The position numbers were made by a program, and so were the translations under genes. Under the pieces are notes generated by a model. That model did not search any database. It saw only the letters and a program-made list of their open reading frames with translations, and was not told where the DNA came from. From Saccharomycopsis crataegensis (lineage: Eukaryota > Ascomycota > Saccharomycetes > Ascoideales > Saccharomycopsidaceae), in the NCBI RefSeq assembly GCF_037102585.1, contig NW_027043822.1, forward strand, positions 459,001 to 523,000: a DNA stretch of 64,000 nucleotides, written 5' to 3'. Positions within the stretch are counted from its first letter, which is position 1, and each line of letters begins with the position of its first letter. Of this stretch, positions 28,931 to 39,285 are shown piece after piece.

Positions 28931-30451
28931 TTATTTTTATTTTTTCCGTCTACAAAGTAGCTTTTTATATTCTATTGTGGTAGACATACTGATCTTTTTG
29001 CTCGTATGTTATTGTTCTTTTTTTTTTATTTATGAATAATAATATAATTAACAATTTTTCTCTTCATAAAAATGTGGTTTTGCTTTTTTTTTAAAGTTAT
29101 AGATACCTTTTTACAAGATATTATTTCTAATTATTTCTCAGCCTTTATTACTTCTATTACTTATAAGTGATGAGTCTGGACTGTTGTCGCCTCCTCCTAT
29201 TAATATAAATGGTTTAAAGGCTCTAGTTATTTATTTTCGTATATATATTATTCACGAATCTCCAATTTTTTTTAATAGTGCAAAAAACGCTATGAGATCC
29301 TTTTCGATCAGTTTGACTTTCCAGCATACCAAAGTCAATAGTTATAAAAGATAGAAAATCATAAATAGAGCAACGTGGGGTGGAAACAAAAGTAACATGC
29401 ACTTTACCAAACCCATATATATTCTTCGAAAAGTTGACGTACTTAGTGTAGAGGATTGATACACTCCCCTCAAAACTCTACTTATTTGTTATCTTTTGAT
29501 TGTATAACCCAACAATACGGTCTCGGCAATGTTGTATCCTACGAATAGGAAATATTTACTTGAACATAATCATGGTAACAACGGTGCTTTGTCAAGCTAA
29601 AAACTGTCTGCTATTTTGCGATTTAGATCGATTGAAAAATTAGGGAATAATCAGGAAATATTATATAAACTTATCTGTCTCTGTTACTTAGAACTGTCAT
29701 TTTAATTTACAACCCAGGAAACCATTAAAAGGAACCAACAATAATTCAAATTTGGGGGCGATCATAGATCAAAACTATCATAATTTTCCAATAATAAATA
29801 TACTTTCAATCACAGCTCCATTATATGATTGAGTAAAGTAGTAATAAAAATTTTGGGCGTTTTGTACTATTCCAAAAAAAAAAAGTTCAATAAAAAAATC
29901 TCTAAACGATCTGTGTAATGTATAATATATAGATAGTTTCAGTAATTTTCTTGTAACATTCTTCTTATTTTACCTTAGTTAGCCTCATTCAAAGTTGTCC
30001 TCTGATTCTCGGATTCACTTTCCTATTTTTTATCTTAATGTACCCTTATTATCTTAAGAACCACACTCCCATTCATCATCTCCAATTTTATTTTGTATTC
30101 TATTGAATTTCATTCAACAAGAGTCCAATTCCCTTTTTTACCGAGAATACTATGTTAATAAATTATTCCAAATTTGAATATTAAATGTTTGGCAATTTGT
30201 CTTTTTTTTTTTTTTTTTTTTTTGAAATTCCTACAAGTTTTCATTTTATTTTCTTGCAACGATGGAATATCGATGCAAAAATGGGGTTGTATTTATTTCA
30301 AATACAATATTATTAAATAATATATAAGGCGACTATCGCAGCCTTCTTTTATAATACAAGCAATATAGTATAAACATGTAAAACATGCAGATTGAGCAAT
30401 AGATTTTTGCCATAGGTCATCAATCATATATATTCCCTTTCCGTTTTCCCA
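28931..30451. other. 1.5-kb intergenic region
   Basis: AT-rich; no open frame, tRNA or LINE piece recognised. It contains a T22 run at 30202-30223. It holds the 3' flank of the tRNA and the 3' region of the minus-strand gene at 30452. Confidence 0.5.
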
Positions 30452-33400
30452 TCATTCCTCGCCTCCTTCAAAAACAGACTCCACATTATTTTGATTATTC
30501 TTAGACAAGCTGTTTTGTAGCTCGCTCAAAAAGCTTCTACGGTCCATAAAGCCATTGATTTTAGAATTATCATTGGTTTGCAAATCCACTTTCTTTACTT
30601 CATCATCTTTTTGACTGAGCAGGTGCTCCTCATTGTTGTTATTTGCTTTGTGACTCTTAATCATAACTTCAAATCTTCTAGTTAGTTCATCTTCCAAATC
30701 CTTTTTCGTGAACTTCTTTTCTTCATCACTTTCATCTCCTGTTTTTTCTCCATTCAAGTCACCAAATTCGTGCTTCCCATTAGCATCATCGGAGCCATTG
30801 AGATGTCCTAAAACATCATTATAGCTAATATCATCATTAGCAACACCTAAATTGCTATTTTTATAAATGTTGAGATAATTATCATCATAGCTAACAACTT
30901 TTGAATTGTTATTATCACCATCAAACGCTTCGCCATACTCTGATATTTTCAACAATGAAAATTGTAAGCCAGTGCTTAATCTTTTGTAATTGGACATCGA
31001 AGGAGGCTGTATTACCGAAGGGGATACGATAATGTGCTCTTCATTTATCAGGGGACTCACTATCGAACTAAGTGATGATTGGCGCAGTTGGTGATTTTTG
31101 CTAATATGTTGCGATCTTCCAATAATGTTGCTAGAACCAACTCTTGGTGATTGGATTGCCGCTAATGATTTCAACCGATTTTCTGGCAAAGACATTCGCT
31201 TCCTAGAAATGTTGGTCTTGGTTCTTGAACAAGACTGCAGAGTAACAACAGAAGCTTTGAAATCACGGAGCGAGGCTTGATAAGATGACAAAACATTGGA
31301 TAAGTCTCGTTCAATGGCACCAAAAGTTTTCAACATATCTTGATCAATCGAAGCCTTAGGTTCTGATGAAGCATTTCTGTTTTCAAATCGAGACAACTTA
31401 AAACTTACTTTATTTAAATTATGGCTCAATTTTTTAAACACTGTGTTGCCTTGAAATGATAAAGTACTACCAGTTGGATCTTGCTGTTTGCTTCCAAAAA
31501 GGCTACCGGAATATTTCTGATGATTGCTATTTGAATTCATTTCACGTAACTGCTCATTTTTTATAAACCCTCCCAAACCATTATACTGTAGATAATCTTC
31601 GGTGACACCATATAATCGACTAAAGAATTCTCCGTGATAATCAAATTCATCATATAAATCCAAAATAAGGTCATCATTGCGGCTCTCACATTTACCTATT
31701 CGCCTCAAAATGTTCAATATATTGGCCAGAGCCATGTAATCAGCTCCTTCATCTTCACAATTAAATACATCTCCATCATTCTCAAAACCTGCTTCATTAA
31801 CAATCACCAAAATAATAATTAAGTAAAATTTTCTAATCAAATGAAAGTTATCAATACTGACCTCGAACTGTTTAAGATCATTCAGAAAACTCTGGTTTGA
31901 ATTGGAGGCTTCGATATTTTTCGATTGAGATTTTTCACTGTCTTGATAGTTTGGGTGATGATCGGACAAAGATGAGATGAACGGTGCTTCACATAAATCA
32001 ACAACAGTACCATCGGTACCAATAGTAGATGATTTCATTGTCAATTGTAAAGGTTTCAAGCCTGAGCTTATACCAATGTCACAATTATCATGGTCAGCAT
32101 GAGCATATATGTGATGAGCCAATATGATCTTATATAATTTTTCAATACTCAAGTTATGAATTTTCAAGTAATTGAAAAGAATTCTCTCCAACGTAGAAAT
32201 CATTTGCATATTTTTGCTCTTAATCCACTTGACAATAAAATTAGCTGATTTAAGAATTAAGTAACCTCCAACAAAGTTTAGATTTTCTATTATATGGTTT
32301 ATTGTTTTAGTGCCGATACTTGGATTATTCATGATTCGCAAAACTTTAGATTTGGAAAAATCTGGGATAGCATCACTATGGGGAATTTGATGATATATGT
32401 CAAATTCTTTGAAATTAAATAATAATTTCTTCAACAAAACATCAAATTTTTTGTTGGTTTCAATGAATTTAGATCTCAAGAATTTCATAGCTTTGGACTG
32501 AACATTGAAAAAATAAATAAGCCTGTTGATCATGAGTTTTCTTAAGTTGACCAATTCACAAAGTACTAAAGATATCAAGAGGTTTTTGTCAGAAATAACG
32601 GAGGTGGGATTACCACTGTGGCCCTTCTTATTCAACGCTAGCAACTTGTTTTTAAATTTCAATAATTGGATGACGCACACATATACTTTCAATGAACTAT
32701 TATTGAATAGTTTGATTTCACATTGAGTAGCGCCCTGGACTATGAGGATTTTTTCCCAAGATTTGATTGGCAATTTCTGCTTTGAAAATTTACCCAGACT
32801 GTGCCTCATTTTGCCATCCATAAGGTTGGGTCCCAGTTCTTGCACCACTGAATCATAATAGTTTGACACTAGTATCTTATCATTTAATAGATGGGACACA
32901 ACAATATTGTAAGAGAACTCATCACAAAATTCGGTTCTCAATTCATTAGATTTTTGAATGTAGCCCAATAGAGAATTCAATAAACTGGAAAACACCTTGA
33001 ATACTTGGTTGTCGTTGTTGGAGGAGTAATTTTGTGCCAAAGGCATTTGAAATATGTTGTTATTTAGCGAATCTGAATACTGTTCAATCCAATTAGGTGA
33101 GTCGGGCATCATTGGGTAATTCAAAATTGACGAGGAATGAATTGAAAATGATTCAATTGAAAAATTTCGGGCATGGTCAGGATTCATGTTAGAACCGAAA
33201 AATTCAATATTTTTAGGGTAAGAGTAGTTTTGATGAAGATCGCTTTTTTCAAATAGTGATGATTGCATTGTGAACCGATCATCATTATTATTGTTCTTAT
33301 TATTAGTTGTTGTGTTTTGACCGAGTTGCAAACCTAATCCCACAGGACTCTCATATCCTTTCTGACTTCTACTCAAACTGATACTGCTCTTCCTACTGCC

Positions 33401-33931
33401 ATGGCTACTTCCATCACCTGAATGTACCATGATTGACCTGGCTGGTGGTCTCGGAAACATAAAGGTGGAAGACATGTTGTAATTTGAGGTATCTGTAGAT
33501 ACGGCATCATCGATACCGTAGTAATCCGATAAGAAATCATTTGCTTTCTGATTATCTAGATTGATGGAAAGTTTCTGGTGCATTGGATTCATATTGACAT
33601 TGCCATTGAGAAAGATATCCTCATTGTAGCAATGATTCACCACCGTAGCGCTGGTGTTAGTTGAGGATGTGATATTTGATTCATCTGATTTTCTTTTTGT
33701 TGAATATGGATTTGATTTTGCTTTATGTGATTTGCGAGTCACTGAAGTTTGGATAGGACTAGTGACTTGCAGTAGATTACTTCGCTGTTGTGGTTGATAT
33801 TGGGGAAGATGAGGTTGTTGTTGTGCTCTTTGAGGATTGAGATATTGATGTCTTTGAGAAGTCAGTAACGATAGACTTTTGGATTTGAGATAATAATGGT
33901 GAGAAGAAGGGAGATCAGGAACCGACCCCAT
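30452..33931 (-). CDS. Large protein of unknown function (1159 aa)
   Basis: I do not recognise this protein. The N-terminal 250 residues are Gln-, Ser- and Asn-rich and look disordered. Residues of about 300-800 look folded, with alternating hydrophobic stretches (for example FSSLLNSLLGYIQKSNELRT and NLNFVGGYLILKSANFIVKW, and LERILFNYLKIHNLSIEKLY). Then come a basic Ser-rich segment (SRKRMSLPENRLKSLAAI), an Asp/Asn-rich stretch and a charged helix (KKFTKKDLEDELTRRFE). There is no signal peptide or clear membrane segment. Length and layout suggest a signalling or polarity scaffold, but that is a guess. ATG at 33931; an in-frame stop-free extension upstream was not seen. Confidence 0.85.
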   Translation of the reverse strand: MGSVPDLPSSHHYYLKSKSLSLLTSQRHQYLNPQRAQQQPHLPQYQPQQRSNLLQVTSPIQTSVTRKSHKAKSNPYSTKRKSDESNITSSTNTSATVVNHCYNEDIFLNGNVNMNPMHQKLSINLDNQKANDFLSDYYGIDDAVSTDTSNYNMSSTFMFPRPPARSIMVHSGDGSSHGSRKSSISLSRSQKGYESPVGLGLQLGQNTTTNNKNNNNDDRFTMQSSLFEKSDLHQNYSYPKNIEFFGSNMNPDHARNFSIESFSIHSSSILNYPMMPDSPNWIEQYSDSLNNNIFQMPLAQNYSSNNDNQVFKVFSSLLNSLLGYIQKSNELRTEFCDEFSYNIVVSHLLNDKILVSNYYDSVVQELGPNLMDGKMRHSLGKFSKQKLPIKSWEKILIVQGATQCEIKLFNNSSLKVYVCVIQLLKFKNKLLALNKKGHSGNPTSVISDKNLLISLVLCELVNLRKLMINRLIYFFNVQSKAMKFLRSKFIETNKKFDVLLKKLLFNFKEFDIYHQIPHSDAIPDFSKSKVLRIMNNPSIGTKTINHIIENLNFVGGYLILKSANFIVKWIKSKNMQMISTLERILFNYLKIHNLSIEKLYKIILAHHIYAHADHDNCDIGISSGLKPLQLTMKSSTIGTDGTVVDLCEAPFISSLSDHHPNYQDSEKSQSKNIEASNSNQSFLNDLKQFEVSIDNFHLIRKFYLIIILVIVNEAGFENDGDVFNCEDEGADYMALANILNILRRIGKCESRNDDLILDLYDEFDYHGEFFSRLYGVTEDYLQYNGLGGFIKNEQLREMNSNSNHQKYSGSLFGSKQQDPTGSTLSFQGNTVFKKLSHNLNKVSFKLSRFENRNASSEPKASIDQDMLKTFGAIERDLSNVLSSYQASLRDFKASVVTLQSCSRTKTNISRKRMSLPENRLKSLAAIQSPRVGSSNIIGRSQHISKNHQLRQSSLSSIVSPLINEEHIIVSPSVIQPPSMSNYKRLSTGLQFSLLKISEYGEAFDGDNNNSKVVSYDDNYLNIYKNSNLGVANDDISYNDVLGHLNGSDDANGKHEFGDLNGEKTGDESDEEKKFTKKDLEDELTRRFEVMIKSHKANNNNEEHLLSQKDDEVKKVDLQTNDNSKINGFMDRRSFLSELQNSLSKNNQNNVESVFEGGEE

Positions 33932-34745
33932 TTCTTGAATAGCTAATATTTGATAGTATTGTATAATACTCCAAGGCTATAAAAGAGCCTTTCATATATT
34001 TCGCCTCTCTCTCGTTTGTCAGATCAAGCTTGAAAAATAACGGCTTGGGGTAAAATTGTAGGAACAAACAAATATTAAATGTCTCATCCGTATGCAAAAT
34101 GGGCGACAACACAGAAATACCCAAGTTTTTTTTTTCTTTATTTATTTCCACTGCGTTACTTGTTATTTGTTTGAACAATTGTGATTGTAAACAACAATAG
34201 CCTTATGCGATCTGTGGCTGTCTATTTGTGGATTTTCGCGATACTGGAGAGACCTCAACAAAAATACCTCCAATACACAAGAAAAATAAAGATGATTCTT
34301 TTAGAATTAGATAGCTGACCAGACTCTTTTTTCAGATGATGCGTCGCTGACCCTTTATTATTATTATTATCGTCGTTGTCATCACTCGGTTTTCCTGGTT
34401 TTTTTTTGTTTTTTTTTTCTTCTTTGTATATCTAACACGAAAAAATCAGTAAGTCTCGTCAGCTGAAATTTCTCAAATCTCTAAAAGTTTACGGAGGGAC
34501 ACTACTTGGTATGCCCCACAAGACAATAAGTTCTTCTCAATTACTTAGTATTTATTAAATACTACTTAATTTTGACATACAAAACCCATCAAGAGGGGAA
34601 GAAAAAATACAGCAATGCCACAACTTACTCACAAAATAAGCTAGAAAAAAAAATACGACAAATAAATAGAAAAATCACCAAGCAATTAATAAGAAATAGC
34701 ACTTCCAATCACATGCGATGAGATCTTTGGATGAATGCTACACAA
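33932..34745. other. Intergenic: promoter of the 1159-aa gene and 3' flank of SOD1
   Basis: No gene supported. Contains T-rich tracts (34403-34425) and the likely upstream region of the minus-strand gene starting at 33931. Short frames here start at non-ATG codons and have no recognisable product. Confidence 0.5.
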
Positions 34746-35365
34746 TTAGTCGGAAAGACCAATGACACCACAAGCTGGTCTGCCACCAGCGTTACCAGTC
34801 TTCAAAGAGTCTGGGTTACCACCCTTACCCAAATCGTCTTGACCGGCGTGAATAACAACGGTTCTACCCAAGATAGAGTTTGGACCAATCAACTTGACCA
34901 AGGAGTCAGAGATGGAACCTTCGGCAACACCAGAGGCATCAGTGCTGACGTTACCCAAGTCACCAACGTGTCTGGTTTCGTCGGTTGGGGCACCATGGGT
35001 CTTGCCAAATGGATTGAAGTGGGGACCAGCAGAGGTACAACCGTTGGTGTTGTCACCAAATTGATGGATGTGGAAACCACGCTTAGCGTTTGGAGAGTTA
35101 CCGGTAATCTTGTAAGAAATTGTGGTTGGGGAAGATTCAGATTCTTGGGTGAAGTGAACGACACCAGAAATACCGGCATCACCTCTGAGAACAGCAACTG
35201 TACCAATTTGTTAGAAATCATTGCCATTATCATTGGATATATACATCTTTCGGGGTGTATAAAATAAACCTCCCAAGCAATGTTCGAAATTTTACTACTG
35301 GGCAACATGAAAAAAAAGAAGGATCTTCTTGCGGTTAGAGTGAATTACTTACCAGCATTAACCAT
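34746..35365 (-). CDS. SOD1: Cu/Zn superoxide dismutase, one intron
   Basis: Converts superoxide to hydrogen peroxide and oxygen, mainly in the cytosol. Exon 1 is 13 bases (35353-35365, ATGGTTAATGCTG), the intron is 155 bases (35198-35352; donor GTAAGT, branch-like TTCTAAC, acceptor CAG), and exon 2 is 34746-35197. The spliced product is 154 residues, the usual yeast length, starting [13 protein letters not shown]. Metal-site landmarks are visible: FHIHQFGD (Cu ligands), the PHFNP and RHVGDLGN blocks, [10 protein letters not shown] and the C-terminal [12 protein letters not shown]. Two Yap1-type sites lie upstream. Confidence 0.96.
35198..35352 (-). other. SOD1 intron
   Basis: 155-base spliceosomal intron, donor GTAAGT, putative branch point TTCTAAC 12 bases before the CAG acceptor. 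Splicing joins codon 5 (G|TT, Val) and restores the conserved N-terminus. Confidence 0.92.
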
Positions 35366-35517
35366 TTTGATAGTGTGGTTTAATTGAGTGGAACTATAAT
35401 AACAATATGACAATAATCAAGGACCAAAGAACAAGAGGGGATGCCGGGAAATAGCAAACGGTCGCCGCCAAAATCCTCTGGATGAGTCTGTGTGTGTTGG
35501 GCTGGTTACCCTAACCA

Positions 35518-35524
35518 TTACTAA
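35518..35524 (+). promoter_or_regulatory. Yap1-type site TTACTAA before SOD1
   Basis: Exact TTACTAA about 155 bp upstream of the SOD1 start. A second site, TTAGTAA, lies at 35858-35864. Yap1 drives oxidative-stress genes in yeasts, so the placement fits; binding is inferred from sequence only. Confidence 0.45.
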
Positions 35525-35671
35525 TGATTGTCAACACCGGCCCTTCTGGGCGTGTGGTTGTTAGAACCCCATGTTTTGCAAAGGTAGTCGAACAAGAGGA
35601 GCTATGCTATGTAAAATAGTACAAATTCTTTTTCGAGTGATCTTAAGATTTTAGAACCTGCTCACACACCC

Positions 35672-35695
35672 ATATATATATATATATATATATAT
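35672..35695. repeat. (TA)n microsatellite
   Basis: Uninterrupted AT/TA dinucleotide run of about 24 bases in the SOD1 upstream region. Confidence 0.9.
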
Positions 35696-36015
35696 CACAC
35701 CAGTATTGTCACCACCACGGTGCAAAATGTCTGCTTAGGGCATTAAGTGCTCACACCCCGGGGTAGCCTGTCCGTTTTCGGTAATATGTGGCAGGGTAAT
35801 ACACCAGATCCACGACGTGAATAACATTATGTCATATTGAATTTCATGTAGCAGTATTTAGTAAATACTATTTACCTCTTATTTACAAGTAGTTCCCTCT
35901 ATTTGGCTAATGCAGCGAGTAATTATTGTCATAGTTACACCATATTACCAAAAGATTTACAATTATGAAAAAAAGAAAACAAATAGCAGTTTATTGTTGC
36001 AAAACAATTGAATTC

Positions 36016-38289
36016 TCAAACATTTAATGCATAGTACTTATAAATCCCTCTTTCACTGAATTTCACAGGCCAAATCTTGTAAAAATCACTATCACCCTCG
36101 TAAAATGGCCCATTTGACATATCAATTTTTTTACTGGCGTACTTCAAGAATGGATAGAAAATGACTTTTGGCTGGATTTTTTTACCAGTTTTAATATCGT
36201 ATTGCGTGATGTTGGGAATATAATTTGGGTCATGGGTAAGGATTTCATAATCTAAATCCAAATCATCAGAGTTGATCTCATCAGCGTTATTCGTACTTTG
36301 AGCATTCCCATTATTTTTGGAGAAACAGGACGGTTCATCATCAAAATCCACCGAAAAAGTGTCGGAAGCAACGCTAGTAATCAGCTTATATGATGAAACA
36401 GAAATTAAGGATTGGGTGATTGGCCTGTTGACTGCTGACGATGCAGAAAGAGATTGACGATGAGGGTGGTAGTCTCTGTCAAAATTGAAATGATAGTTCA
36501 AATATTTTGAGTTCTTGGAGTTATAAGATCTTAGCTTATAAAGCCATGATCGACGACCAGTGGTTGGAAAAAGTTTCCAAAAAAATTCTTCTTCTGGGCC
36601 ATTTAAAGAATTAAGGTAAGAACCATAGCTATGGTGGCGCAATTGTTGCCGTTGTTTTTGATAGTGATATGAGTCATTAGGAGCGTTTTCAAGCAACTTG
36701 GAGTCGAATTCCCAAGCTAGTAAAGACGGGCAGCACTCGATTAAATTGGCATTTTCAAGCGACCCTAAGCGGTTTAATTCCTGATTGGCTTTCACATTGA
36801 TGAACCGCAATTGTTGATACACTTGGGTATCTTGCAATAAATCATGGTACTGTGACGGGTTCAATTGAGGATACTGTGACAGGTTACCGCTACTGGATGG
36901 GTTGGCGAACGACTGAGAGTTAAAGTAATCAGAAAGATGCAGCATTGTGGAAACACGCGAATTTATAGTATCTTGAGGATCTATTGCAGGTTCTGATGGT
37001 GGCGATAAAAACTGAACCAATTCATCCTTGGTAACTTTTGAATTTTGGATGTGTAAAGATTTTAAGATAATAAAATTACTTTTAATAAATTGTAAGGTTG
37101 GACAATAGCTGACTTGTCTTCCGCTAAGATTTAAATACTGAAGGGTGAAGTTCCCGGTATTTGAAGATAGGGGATCGGCAGTGGCGAGGAATTTGAGGAT
37201 CAATAGCATTTCACGTTCATTCATGTCGTTAACGTTGTCAGTTTCCAAACTAAGCCATTTCAAATTGGTTAGTTCATGGTGGTTGCTGCGAAAAAACTCC
37301 ATAATGTAACGCTTATCAAGTTTATAGCAACAGCCGAGGGAAATATGGGTCAAATTAGAGACATCGAGGTCAAGTAAGGCATCTCCTGTAATTTGAGTAT
37401 GAAATAGATCGAGTTTTTCGAGAGATGTCAAAAGCGGGAAAAGTTTTGCAAAAAATTCTGATGGGACATCGACACAATCATGGAATGACAAGTTTTTAAG
37501 ATTGACAATCGGCATGAAAAATAATGAAGGTTGGTCCAAAAGCTTAGAAAATGATAAGGAGAAAATTGTCCCGGTAGATCCACAAAAATCAATTGATTCA
37601 AGACTAGGCATGTTGAAAAAAACTTGGATCAAAATTTCGGGGGAGATGTCATTTTGAATATTCTCACTACTCAAGAATTCTCTAAGGTTAGTTGCTTTTT
37701 CAAGAAAGCCCAAAATAGTCTTGTGGGTGACAAAATCGATTTCATTATTCATTCGATTGGTTCTACCCAAACCAACGCTAGTGAATTCCTGGAGATCAAG
37801 GACTTTCACGTAGCTATATACTGATTGGTCCTCAGGTTGTTTGAATTCATCTTGGATTTTGACCAAATTGGCACACGAGTCACTTAGAGGAATGCCAATG
37901 GCGTCCAACGAATGGGGGATTGATTTGTGATGTCCGAAACGGGAGTTGAATAGATGAAATGTTTGAGGGCAACTAAAACGACAATAATTGCAAAGGTATT
38001 TCAAGGCTAAAAAGTAGAAGGTCTTGTTCACGAGCATGAATTCTTTGGCGAACCATTCCAAGTGCTGAGAAAATGAAATAGAGATGTCATTTGAGTAGGT
38101 GAATGCTACTATCAAGTTGAGGACTTCAATGGGCAAGTCATTTAATGATGATATTGGCCGTGGATGGTCGATTTGATTATTATAGCTGATTGTCCAACCC
38201 AACGACACTCTTGTTGGTGCCGCCGCCGCATCGCATGGGGTGGAAGATGATTGACGAGAAGTGTTTTTATGGTCTAAAGAGTCGGCCAT
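36016..38289 (-). CDS. F-box / leucine-rich-repeat protein (757 aa)
   Basis: An F-box-like segment is visible at residues 45-95 (ISSLNDLPIEVLNLIVAF, then FMLVNKTFYFLALKYL). From about residue 150 to 450 there are repeated LRR-type units (LTSLEKLDLFHTQITGDALL, LTHISLGCCYKLDKRYIMEF, LTNLKWLSLETDNV, LQYLNLSGRQV). The C-terminal 300 residues are Tyr/Ser/Asn-rich with a conserved-looking end (VIFYPFLKYASKK). Such proteins recruit substrates to SCF ubiquitin ligases through Skp1. It may correspond to the S. cerevisiae F-box/LRR protein YLR352W, but I cannot confirm orthology. ATG at 38289. Confidence 0.8.
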   Translation of the reverse strand: MADSLDHKNTSRQSSSTPCDAAAAPTRVSLGWTISYNNQIDHPRPISSLNDLPIEVLNLIVAFTYSNDISISFSQHLEWFAKEFMLVNKTFYFLALKYLCNYCRFSCPQTFHLFNSRFGHHKSIPHSLDAIGIPLSDSCANLVKIQDEFKQPEDQSVYSYVKVLDLQEFTSVGLGRTNRMNNEIDFVTHKTILGFLEKATNLREFLSSENIQNDISPEILIQVFFNMPSLESIDFCGSTGTIFSLSFSKLLDQPSLFFMPIVNLKNLSFHDCVDVPSEFFAKLFPLLTSLEKLDLFHTQITGDALLDLDVSNLTHISLGCCYKLDKRYIMEFFRSNHHELTNLKWLSLETDNVNDMNEREMLLILKFLATADPLSSNTGNFTLQYLNLSGRQVSYCPTLQFIKSNFIILKSLHIQNSKVTKDELVQFLSPPSEPAIDPQDTINSRVSTMLHLSDYFNSQSFANPSSSGNLSQYPQLNPSQYHDLLQDTQVYQQLRFINVKANQELNRLGSLENANLIECCPSLLAWEFDSKLLENAPNDSYHYQKQRQQLRHHSYGSYLNSLNGPEEEFFWKLFPTTGRRSWLYKLRSYNSKNSKYLNYHFNFDRDYHPHRQSLSASSAVNRPITQSLISVSSYKLITSVASDTFSVDFDDEPSCFSKNNGNAQSTNNADEINSDDLDLDYEILTHDPNYIPNITQYDIKTGKKIQPKVIFYPFLKYASKKIDMSNGPFYEGDSDFYKIWPVKFSERGIYKYYALNV

Positions 38290-39285
38290 ATATATGAATA
38301 ATAGAAGAGTGTAAGGATGAGTATATTATATATATCGATATATATGGAACTATTATTATTGCAGTGACAAGCCAGAAAGGAGAGATCTGGTGGTCACCTA
38401 TATTTTTTATGCTTATAGTTGTTTGTAATCGCTTAAGCGAGAAAAAAAATGAAAAAAAAAAAAAAGGATTTCTGCGAGTGCTTTCCAGTTTCTTGCCGCA
38501 CCGATCCACGGGGGTGGTACATATCCCCCGGTCCCCTCATCACCAGGGTGCGGTACCCTGTGCTACAGAAAGAAGTTGCTCGAACACCTTTATTTCGGGC
38601 AAACAGCAAAAAAAAACAACCTCAAAGTTTAGCAACTTATTATATAGTGACATGTCCCATAAATAGATAGCTGGTTTATAATTTTCCTTTGCCTTATCTT
38701 ATATATTGTGTGCGGGAAAAGAAATTGACGTCTGCTTTGGTTTTCTTGATTTTTTTTTTTTTTTTTTTCATTAGCCTCATCTCATCTCATCTTATCTCAT
38801 CTCATAGCTTTGTGGGCAAAAGCAAAATTCAAAAAAAAGAAAATCATAGATATACCATCTTTAAAACATCCCTTTCCTTAATACTAATAAGATTACATAT
38901 ATATCATATATAATCCCTCAAGTACACAATAGTGGAAACGTGAAAATTATATTAGAATCATCACCTCATCAAACTACAAAAAACAACATAAAATAAAAGA
39001 GCAGTGAGAAATCATAAAGGGGAGAATTTATTATCTTTGAAGAGTAAAATTGACTGACTAGAAGAAGTGCCAAAAATAGAAGAGTTATTTATCTCCAGAA
39101 CTTTCGTGGAACTTTCACAAAGGATTCAGAGTACCGTCAAGAAAGATTTCATTTGATTTTTGCAATACATACGAGGAATAAAATAAAATAAAGCAAATTA
39201 GAGGCAGCTGCTATCATCCTGAGATATTATTTTGTGTGTGTGCCTTAACTCATTCTACAATTGTTTTTTTGTGGCTGCTTATAAA
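38290..39285. other. Divergent promoter region between the F-box gene and HRP1
   Basis: About 1 kb with a GC-rich patch (38497-38575, containing CCCCT stress-type motifs), T and A runs and a tandem TCATC repeat (38777-38805). The HRP1 leader may be long. No gene supported; frames here are short and lack recognisable products. Confidence 0.55.
38777..38805 (+). repeat. Tandem TCATC repeat upstream of HRP1
   Basis: Six TCATC/TTATC units in a row between a T20 tract and the HRP1 leader. Possibly part of the core promoter; no known factor assigned. Confidence 0.8.

Larger units (their letters stand above)
35366..36015. other. SOD1 promoter region
   Basis: 650 bp between SOD1 and the 3' end of the F-box gene. 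It contains Yap1-type sites at 35518-35524 and 35858-35864, an AGGGG stress-type motif near 35431 and a (TA)12 tract at 35672-35695. No gene seen. Confidence 0.6.

Noticed and set aside
29160-29260. TGATGA box resembling a C/D snoRNA start
   Set aside because: No CTGA D box at a suitable distance and no terminal stem.
33915-34178. Minus-strand frame overlapping the start of the 1159-aa gene
   Set aside because: TTG start, different frame, no recognisable product; it lies in the promoter of that gene.
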